Assembly: GCA_018065745.1 (NCBI GenBank)
Contig: JAGHSS010000073.1
Location: 1-17,490 of the forward strand
Direction: 5' to 3'
DNA from: Candidatus Neoflavobacterium equi
GTDB taxonomy: Bacteria; Bacteroidota; Bacteroidia; Flavobacteriales; Flavobacteriaceae
Length of the DNA stretch: 17,490 nt
Shown: positions 1 to 5,243 of the stretch, one piece after another
Layout of the letters: each line of letters begins with the position of its first letter
Position numbering within the stretch: position 1 is the stretch's first letter
The notes under the pieces: generated by a model
The model's input: only the letters and a program-made list of their open reading frames with translations
The model's database searches: none
What the model was told of the DNA's origin: nothing
Translations under genes and position numbers: made by a program

Positions 1-108
1 TCCTTGATCTATTAACTCTTTTTCTTCTGTATTATTAAAGTAAAAGAAGTAAACCAAGAAAGATGTTATAATTAATAACACGAAAATAAATACTGTTTTA
101 AGTCTCAT
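1..108 (-). CDS. Partial small membrane-anchored or secreted protein, N-terminus only
   Basis: The ATG at 108-106 opens 36 codons that run off the left edge of the window. The product starts MRLKTVFIFVLLIITSFLVY: two basic residues, then about 20 hydrophobic residues, then a polar stretch (NNTEEKELIDQG). This looks like an uncleaved signal anchor or a signal peptide; no lipobox cysteine is visible in the part present. It lies directly downstream of the decayed RHS toxin tail on the same strand, the position where immunity or accessory genes of polymorphic toxins often sit. That role is inference from position only. I do not recognise the family, and the length and C-terminus are unknown. Confidence 0.5.
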   Translation of the reverse strand, partial: MRLKTVFIFVLLIITSFLVYFFYFNNTEEKELIDQG

Positions 109-156
109 ATTTTTGAATTAATATTCACCTGGTTTTCTTTTTCCAGGATTATCATT

Positions 157-1110
157 TTAAGGTTTTTTTCTTGGCTGTCCAACAGTACCGTCATCTCCAT
201 CAACATATACAGGAGTTGTCGTTACATTTTGCCTGGTGGGTTTCTTTTGGTTATCAGAAGTGGGCAAATTATCATAATTCGGAGCATTTGATGGGTCTGT
301 TGCGCCTAATTTATTTACCAAATAACTTTCAAGCTGCTCTGCAAAAGTCAAATCACTATTGGGGTCAAAGAAATTAACTGCGAAATCTGCACCAAATTTA
401 TCACTTGGTAAATCTTCATAGCTATAAGCTGAATGAGGAGCAAAGAATCCGTCCGAAGCTTCCTGTCTGTAACCGTCTTGAACCGCTTCCCCTATAGGAT
501 TCTTAGAACCATCTTGTTTATAATTATATGCTGCTCCAGCATAAAATAAGAAATGTGTCATATCAACCCACCCTCCTTTAGTAGTATAAATATATCACCC
601 TTTTTTCATATTAAAATACCCCGTTTGAGTTGGCAAAGGCCGTCCTTGTTTCCAATCAAATTTAGTATTACTCAAACTACTTAAATATGAACTAGCTTGA
701 GCTCCTTTAAAAGCCCCTACTTTTCTAGAACTATTATTTAATAAAGAAACAAAATTACCTACTGTACCAACGTATGGTTTTATAGGTTCACGTCCATCAG
801 GATCAATAAACTTAATAGGATTATTAAAGGCATAGTTGTAGGGAGACCAGCTTGGCATTTGCTCTGCTAGTGGATCCACACTCAACCATACACTTATTTT
901 TAGGATTACTTCGACAAGGGCAGTATAAACTTCATAACGTGCGCCGTAATAATAAAGTCCAGTAGATTGATCAAGTTCTTTGGCATTAAATTTATACATA
1001 TTATCCAATTGAGCATGGTTTTCTTCATAAAAAGTTTCCCCAAAAGGTAAATTAGTATACTAATACGTTTGAATGCCAGCGTGATCAGTAAAGTAAGATG
1101 TAACTTCAAG
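157..1110 (-). pseudogene. Decayed 3' end of an RHS-repeat polymorphic toxin gene
   Basis: One minus-strand frame encodes, in order, YFTDHAGIQT, LPFGETFYEENHAQ, YKFNAKELDQSTGLYYYGAR, WLSVDPLAEQMPSWSPYNYA and FIDPDGREP. This is the RHS-repeat-associated core found at the end of RHS/YD-repeat proteins. A variable C-terminal region with GGWVDMTHFLFYAG and SYEDLPSDKFGADF follows, of a type I associate with Bacteroidota RHS tips. The frame is broken by TAG at 1062-1060 and TGA at 597-595. About eight extra residues interrupt the core between GARY and ISVWLS. Coding resemblance stops at about 1110, next to the terminator of the neighbouring gene, so the huge N-terminal part is missing. A further TAA at 159-157 may also be a lesion, because the same frame stays open for 12 more codons to 118. 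The TGA is followed by AAAGGAGG and an ATG at 561, so translation of the last 134 codons cannot be excluded. Intact RHS tips usually act as contact-dependent or secreted toxins; this copy looks dead. Confidence 0.85.
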
Positions 1111-1114
1111 GCAT

Positions 1115-1140
1115 AAAAAAAACCGCCAAATGGCGGTTTT
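1115..1140 (-). terminator. Intrinsic terminator after the RluB-type gene
   Basis: The arms accgcca (1122-1128) and tggcggt (1131-1137) pair, extended by A/T pairs on both sides. Read on the minus strand, the hairpin lies 8 nt after the pseudouridine synthase stop and runs into a U-tract (1122-1115). The A/T flanks on both sides could let it work in either direction. Confidence 0.85.
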
Positions 1141-1147
1141 AATATCT

Positions 1148-2086
1148 TTATGAGTTTTTCAAGTTGATCACTTCCTGATCTGTTAAAAATCTCCAGTTTC
1201 CTCTTGGAAGGTTTTTCTTTGTTAAACCAGCAAAGGATACACGGTCTACTTTTAATACATCATATTTCAAATGCTCAAAAATATTGCGGACTACCTTTAC
1301 ATTGGCTGTCTTCAATTTGATACCAATCTCACTTTTTGGCTCTCCTTCAACATAATCAATCTCTTCAACAAACACGCGGTGCCCGTCAACAGTAATCCCA
1401 CCTGAAACTTTTTCCAAATCTTCATACTTTAAATTCTTGTCCAAAGTGACTTGATACACTTTTGATGAACGCTGTTGTGGCATGGTGAACTTGCGCAACA
1501 TGTCTGAGTCATTGGTAAACAATAACAATCCTGTTGTGGTCTTATCCATGCGCCCTACAGCTTGAATGCTTGAACGTGTAGCTCCACGAACCAAATCAAT
1601 TACATTGTTTGTTCCTGGCTCTCCGTCTCCGGCTGTGGTAAATCCTTTGGGCTTGTTCAACAAAATGTACTCTTTCTTCTCTGGAGTAATCAATGCCCCA
1701 TCAAAGTTAACTACATCCCCTGGCTTAACTTTATATCCCATCTCATCAACAACCTGTCCGTTTACTAAAACGTTTCCAGATTGAATGTAAATATCTGCAT
1801 CACGACGGGAACAAATCCCTGAATTAGAAATATATTTGTTAAGACGAATCTCGTCTGAATCTGCTTTTTTAACGTGTTGCTTTGGCTGAGTGTCAAATTT
1901 TGGATCTTTGTCAAAATCTGGTTTCCCTTTGGATTCTGTCTTCCCTTTAAAAGTAGACTTCCCCTTGAAAGCACTTTTTTCGTCTTTTTTGAATTTAGAA
2001 CCTACAGAAGAAGTTTTTTTCTTTGGTCCGAAGCTCGGTTTATTAGAAGAAGACTTTCTCTTGTTATTTCCTTTTCCGTTATTCAT
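1148..2086 (-). CDS. rluB: Pseudouridine synthase, RsuA/RluB family
   Basis: The predicted enzyme isomerises a uridine in rRNA to pseudouridine; RluB acts on 23S rRNA helix 80 in E. coli. Residues 1-78 are a low-complexity Lys/Ser/Phe-rich basic tail, common in Bacteroidota members of this family. Residues 79-135 form an S4 RNA-binding domain (IRLNKYISNSGICSRRDAD). The catalytic domain follows with LLNKPKGFTT at 142-151 and the active-site motif GRMDKTTTGLLLFTND, where Asp181 is the expected catalytic residue. The C-terminal RVSFAGLTKKNLPRGNWRFL matches the RsuA/RluB end. RsuA, RluB, RluE and RluF are hard to separate by eye; RluB is the usual assignment in this phylum. The ATG at 2086 lies 18 nt below a TATCTTTG box and the gene ends at its own terminator, so it is probably monocistronic. 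Confidence 0.9.
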   Translation of the reverse strand: MNNGKGNNKRKSSSNKPSFGPKKKTSSVGSKFKKDEKSAFKGKSTFKGKTESKGKPDFDKDPKFDTQPKQHVKKADSDEIRLNKYISNSGICSRRDADIYIQSGNVLVNGQVVDEMGYKVKPGDVVNFDGALITPEKKEYILLNKPKGFTTAGDGEPGTNNVIDLVRGATRSSIQAVGRMDKTTTGLLLFTNDSDMLRKFTMPQQRSSKVYQVTLDKNLKYEDLEKVSGGITVDGHRVFVEEIDYVEGEPKSEIGIKLKTANVKVVRNIFEHLKYDVLKVDRVSFAGLTKKNLPRGNWRFLTDQEVINLKNS

Positions 2087-2104
2087 TTGTACTTATATTT
2101 TTTG

Positions 2105-2112
2105 CAAAGATA
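2105..2112 (-). promoter_or_regulatory. Bacteroidota -7 box of the RluB-type gene
   Basis: On the minus strand the sequence is TATCTTTG, an exact match to TAnnTTTG, 18 nt upstream of the ATG. A TTG occurs 23 nt further upstream, somewhat beyond the usual distance for a -33 element. Confidence 0.65.
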
Positions 2113-2170
2113 GTTTAATTTAGGTTTTGTTGTTACAATTTTATTTTGTAGCAGTAAAAAAGATTGCCCT

Positions 2171-3088
2171 TTACAACTTAAACAAGCGTGCACCGTGGAT
2201 GATGATGTTGGGATCAATCATCAATATGGAGAAAACACCTACTAAAATGAGGATTTTAAGCAATAAATGCAACCTGCTGTAAGCTGCTATGGAATCACTT
2301 TTCCACAACTTGAGGTTGATTAACAACAATACCATCAGGGCTGCATACAGATATACATCCATATACCCAACGTCATATACAGAGGTCAACAAATAAATGG
2401 GAACCACCGTTAATGCACTCAACAAATAAATGACGCGCTTGGAAATAGCTGTGCCATAAATAACTGGAAGGGTGTGGTATTGGACGGCCATGTCTCCAGC
2501 CATGGTGCTGAGATCTTTGACCATTTCCCGGATCAATATCAACAAAACAACTAAAATCCCGTGTACAAAAATGGCTGTATAGAAATTTTTGAAATACATC
2601 AGTATGCCAAAAAAGGGAAAGACGGCCAGAAAACTCGCAACTATATTGCCTATGATGGGGTACTTCTTCAATTTGTGGGAGTAAAACCACAACAGGAAAA
2701 TAAAGGCTGAAAAAAATAAAGCCGCATGTATGGAAACCACAAAGGAAAGAAGGACAGCACTGAAATTTAATGCAAAGTACACTTTGAGCTTGAACCCCTG
2801 GCTGACCAAACGGTCCAAAAAACTCTTGCTGGGCTTGTTGATCAGGTCCTTTTCTGAGTCGTAAAAGTTGTTGATGATGTACCCGCCAGCTATGGCCAGG
2901 GTGGAGGAAAAAACAATGAGAAACAAACGCCAATCCATCAAAACGGCCAACGCACGCTTCTCTGGCGCAAATATGTAAATGGATGCCAAGTATTGGGCAA
3001 TCACAATGACAAAGATATTGTATCCACGAACAACTGAAAACAGGCTGAGGAGCTTTAATAAAAGGTGTTTGGTCTTGCGCTTAATCAT
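2171..3088 (-). CDS. UbiA-family prenyltransferase (GGGP geranylgeranyltransferase-like)
   Basis: This integral membrane protein should transfer a polyprenyl chain from its diphosphate to an acceptor. It has about 305 residues and eight or nine hydrophobic segments. The first Asp-rich motif is NNFYDSEKDLINKP (residues 73-86) and the second is KDLSTMAGDMAVQYHTLPVI (about 191-210); these bind the Mg-diphosphate in UbiA enzymes. Flavobacterial homologues are usually labelled geranylgeranylglycerol-phosphate geranylgeranyltransferase after an archaeal lipid enzyme, but the bacterial substrate is not something I can read from sequence. A longer frame begins with TTG at 3094; I chose the ATG at 3088. 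The gene follows mevalonate kinase with a 40-nt gap containing a hairpin terminator, which fits an isoprenoid-supply neighbourhood. Confidence 0.85.
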   Translation of the reverse strand: MIKRKTKHLLLKLLSLFSVVRGYNIFVIVIAQYLASIYIFAPEKRALAVLMDWRLFLIVFSSTLAIAGGYIINNFYDSEKDLINKPSKSFLDRLVSQGFKLKVYFALNFSAVLLSFVVSIHAALFFSAFIFLLWFYSHKLKKYPIIGNIVASFLAVFPFFGILMYFKNFYTAIFVHGILVVLLILIREMVKDLSTMAGDMAVQYHTLPVIYGTAISKRVIYLLSALTVVPIYLLTSVYDVGYMDVYLYAALMVLLLINLKLWKSDSIAAYSRLHLLLKILILVGVFSILMIDPNIIIHGARLFKL

Positions 3089-3091
3089 ATT

Positions 3092-3099
3092 CAAAGATA
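3092..3099 (-). promoter_or_regulatory. Possible -7 box immediately before the prenyltransferase ATG
   Basis: On the minus strand this reads TATCTTTG, an exact TAnnTTTG match, only 3 nt before the ATG at 3088. If used, transcription would start at or near the start codon and give a nearly leaderless mRNA. No TTG lies at the usual -33 distance, so the match may be chance. Confidence 0.35.
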
Positions 3100-3127
3100 A
3101 AAAAAAGTCCCAATATTGGGACTTTTT
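3100..3127 (-). terminator. Intrinsic terminator after mevalonate kinase
   Basis: A perfect 26-nt palindrome centred at 3114/3115 has arms ending in agtccc and gggact, flanked by runs of A and T. On the minus strand it begins just after the mevalonate kinase stop and ends in a U-tract. Its symmetry means it could also act on plus-strand transcripts. Confidence 0.85.
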
Positions 3128-3128
3128 G

Positions 3129-4067
3129 CTAGAATTGATATACCACTTCTAATTTGTATTCTTTTAAGGCCGCTTTGGCTTTTTCTAAATCTTCTGTGAA
3201 TCCCAAAATGTATCCACCACCGCCTGATCCACACAATTTTAAATAGTAGTCATTGGTGTCAATCCCCTTTTGCCACACTTGGTGGAAGGATTCAGGAATC
3301 ATCGGTTTGAAATGACTCAAGGCAATTTTAGACAATTGCTTGGTGTTGTCAAACACTTGCTTGAAATTTCCTTTTAAGAAACTGTCAACTGCTGCGTCTG
3401 TGTATTTTGAAAATTGAGATTTCATCATGTTTCTAAACCCTTCATTCTTTAAATTTTCCATGAAAATTTGAACTAAGGGTGCCGTTTCTCCAACTATTCC
3501 TGAGTCAATCAAGAATACAGCTCCTTTGCCTCCCACAGATTGGGAAGGGATGCCGGTTGGCTCAATGTGGTCTTTGGAGTTGATCAGTATGGGTAAACTC
3601 AAATAACTGTTCAACGGGTCTAAACCTGAACTCTTGCCGTGGAAAAAGGATTCCATGGCTGCGAATACGGTTTTTAAATGCACCAATTTCTCACGGGTCA
3701 GATTTTCTAAAACCGTGGTCTTGTCTTGGGCATATTTATCATATATAGCTGCTACCAATGCACCGCTGCTTCCAACGCCATATCCTTGCGGAATGCTGGA
3801 ATCAAAATACATGCCGTTGGCAATATCTGAATGCAGTTGGGTGAGGTTGAACTGAACTAGGTTGGGATCTTCTTGTTGCAATTGCTCCAAATGAGCTGCA
3901 AAACGCTTCAAACTCGCATTGGATTGCTGCGCCTCTTGGCTGTTGTTGGATTCAATCTTTAACGCACCGTTATAAAAATTATAAGGAATGGAAAGTCCTT
4001 TAGAATCTTTAATAATTCCATATTCGCCAAAAAGCAAAATTTTTGAATAAAACAATGGTCCTTTCAT
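3129..4067 (-). CDS. mvk: Mevalonate kinase (GHMP kinase family)
   Basis: This kinase should phosphorylate mevalonate with ATP in the mevalonate route to isopentenyl diphosphate, which most Flavobacteriia use instead of the MEP pathway. The N-terminus YSKILLFGEYGIIKDSKGLS carries the GHMP substrate-binding segment. PQGYGVGSSGALVAAIYD (residues 93-110) is the ATP-binding loop of the P-x-GxGSS type. GKSSGLDPLNSYLSLP holds the likely catalytic Asp150. CGSGGGGYILGF near the C-terminus is the third GHMP motif. Its 312 residues are normal for the flavobacterial form. The prenyltransferase follows on the same strand; the diphosphomevalonate decarboxylase that often lies upstream in related genomes is absent from this window. 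Confidence 0.9.
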   Translation of the reverse strand: MKGPLFYSKILLFGEYGIIKDSKGLSIPYNFYNGALKIESNNSQEAQQSNASLKRFAAHLEQLQQEDPNLVQFNLTQLHSDIANGMYFDSSIPQGYGVGSSGALVAAIYDKYAQDKTTVLENLTREKLVHLKTVFAAMESFFHGKSSGLDPLNSYLSLPILINSKDHIEPTGIPSQSVGGKGAVFLIDSGIVGETAPLVQIFMENLKNEGFRNMMKSQFSKYTDAAVDSFLKGNFKQVFDNTKQLSKIALSHFKPMIPESFHQVWQKGIDTNDYYLKLCGSGGGGYILGFTEDLEKAKAALKEYKLEVVYQF

Positions 4068-4090
4068 AGAGATGTTTGGTGTTACAGGTA

Positions 4091-4098
4091 CAAAAGTA
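4091..4098 (-). promoter_or_regulatory. Candidate -7 box of mevalonate kinase
   Basis: On the minus strand the sequence is TACTTTTG, matching TAnnTTTG, 23 nt upstream of the ATG. A TTG lies 22 nt further upstream, slightly wide for a -33 element. Confidence 0.5.
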
Positions 4099-4230
4099 GT
4101 AAAAAAAAGGGTTTCTTTTTCAACCTACTCCTGGAATAATTTGGGGGTGTTTTTATTTGTGTCAGCAGCAGGTAAATCACTGGGACTAATGATACTAACG
4201 CTAAATTAATTCTGGTAGTATACTTTGGAT

Positions 4231-4563
4231 TTAACGGCCGTAAACACAATGCCTGCAGCCGTTGCCACAACAGCCGCCTTTCATGAGGTGATACAATGCT
4301 GTAAACACATAATTCCCGTTTTCAACATAAAAGTGTATGCCGTACTCCATTTCTGACAAGTCTTTGGGAAAGGGATGCGCGCTTGCGTACTTGACCATGG
4401 CGTCAAAATTTTTGAGACAGTCGTTACACAGGCAATCGTGCTTGGTTTTGGTGTAGAGAAATTGAACGGTTTCTTCCATCAATTCCACTGTTTGACAGGC
4501 GCAATTGGCAATGTCATCAGATTTACATTCCAAGGGTTGCCTGCAATGGGTACATCGGGTCAT
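4231..4563 (-). CDS. Small Cys-rich CWC / DUF5522 protein
   Basis: The product has 110 residues in two parts. The N-terminal half, MTRCTHCRQPLECKSDD and on through CACQ and CLCNDCLKNF, is a cysteine-rich CWC-type putative zinc-binding module. The C-terminal half, with YHLMKGGCCGNGCRHCVYGR at the very end, matches the DUF5522 signature CCGxGCRHCPYG. The frame stays open to 4647, but the ATG at 4563 directly opens the Cys module, and the upstream 28 codons read as intergenic sequence next to a repeat. A TATCTTTC box (one mismatch to TAnnTTTG) at 4585-4578 supports this start. The function is unknown; metal binding is inferred from the cysteines. Confidence 0.8.
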   Translation of the reverse strand: MTRCTHCRQPLECKSDDIANCACQTVELMEETVQFLYTKTKHDCLCNDCLKNFDAMVKYASAHPFPKDLSEMEYGIHFYVENGNYVFTALYHLMKGGCCGNGCRHCVYGR

Positions 4564-4625
4564 GGCAATTTTTTGTGGAAAGATATTTAAATTTTCTGAA
4601 CTGTGGAAAGGCGTTGGCCTTTTTT

Positions 4626-4754
4626 GCGTCAGGGATGGAAGCGGCATCCTTTTGGGAGGCCCTGCCGACCAAAAGATACAGCGGACAGCCCGCCACTGCT
4701 ATCCTCCTGAGCTTGCGAAGTGAGGCGCAGGGGGACGCCCACAAAAACTGACGC
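4626..4754 (-). repeat. Intergenic repeat element, copy A
   Basis: This is a 129-bp element between the CWC gene and trxA. It is bounded by the inverted termini gcgtcag (4626-4632) and ctgacgc (4748-4754). Its 60-bp core (4626-4685) recurs in the opposite orientation at 16230-16289 with about five differences. In minus-strand reading the core contains TCCGCTGTATCTTTTGGTCG and GCCTCCCAAAAGGATGCCGC, which can fold into an imperfect hairpin. A less conserved middle (about 4686-4732) separates it from the motif GGGCGTCCCCCT. It encodes nothing. I associate similar sequences with dispersed intergenic repeats of Flavobacteriia, from memory only. Confidence 0.75.
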
Positions 4755-4760
4755 GGAGGC

Positions 4761-4793
4761 AAAAAAAAACTGCACCCTTGTGAGGTGCAGTCT
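4761..4793 (-). terminator. Intrinsic terminator after trxA
   Basis: The arms actgcacc (4769-4776) and ggtgcagt (4784-4791) form an 8-bp stem with a 7-nt loop, followed on the minus strand by a U-tract of about eight. It lies 17 nt after the trxA stop codon. Confidence 0.9.
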
Positions 4794-4809
4794 GTATGTG
4801 ATTTGCTGA

Positions 4810-5127
4810 TTACAACAAGGCTGAAATCGCTTCTGCGTATGTCGCTTTTGGAGCAACTCCAACTTGACGACCTACAACTTCTCCGTTTTGGAAAACCAAA
4901 ACTGTTGGGATGTTGCGCACGCCATATTTTGCTGCAAACTCTTGGTTTGCGTCAACGTCTACTTTACCAATAACGGCTTTACCCTCAAATTCTGAACTTA
5001 ATTCATCAATGATTGGAGCAACCATTCTACATGGTCCACACCATGCTGCCCAAAAATCAACAACAACTGGTTTGTCTGACTTCAATACTACTTCTTCAAA
5101 GGTAGCGTCTGTTATTTCTAATGCCAT
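4810..5127 (-). CDS. trxA: Thioredoxin
   Basis: This cytoplasmic dithiol oxidoreductase reduces protein disulfides and supplies electrons to enzymes such as ribonucleotide reductase; it is recycled by thioredoxin reductase. The 105-residue single domain has the active site FWAAWCGPCRM with Cys30 and Cys33. Asp24 is in the position of the buried acid, and the cis-proline is Pro74 in RNIPTVLVF. There is no signal peptide, so it is a cytoplasmic TrxA rather than an exported TlpA-type protein. It has its own -7 box and terminator and is probably a single-gene unit. It lies just downstream of dnaE on the same strand, separated by 116 bp. Confidence 0.96.
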   Translation of the reverse strand: MALEITDATFEEVVLKSDKPVVVDFWAAWCGPCRMVAPIIDELSSEFEGKAVIGKVDVDANQEFAAKYGVRNIPTVLVFQNGEVVGRQVGVAPKATYAEAISALL

Positions 5128-5165
5128 ACTATTTCTTTTTAATTATATTTTCGTGTTCTTGTATA

Positions 5166-5173
5166 CAAAGATA
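5166..5173 (-). promoter_or_regulatory. -7 box of trxA
   Basis: On the minus strand the sequence is TATCTTTG, an exact TAnnTTTG match, 38 nt upstream of the trxA ATG. The surrounding region is very AT-rich and I see no clear -33 TTG at the standard distance. Confidence 0.65.
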
Positions 5174-5243
5174 ACACTAATTTTTAAAAATTATTTTATT
5201 TAAAAAATCCGTTTTATCTATTCCTATATCGATTTCTTAAATC

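Noticed and set aside
906..1109. 67-codon minus-strand frame over the RHS core
   Set aside because: It is the wrong frame; the RHS core motifs read clearly in the neighbouring frame.
4082..4270. 62-codon minus-strand frame between mevalonate kinase and the CWC gene
   Set aside because: It overlaps the end of the CWC/DUF5522 gene out of frame and has no recognisable content.
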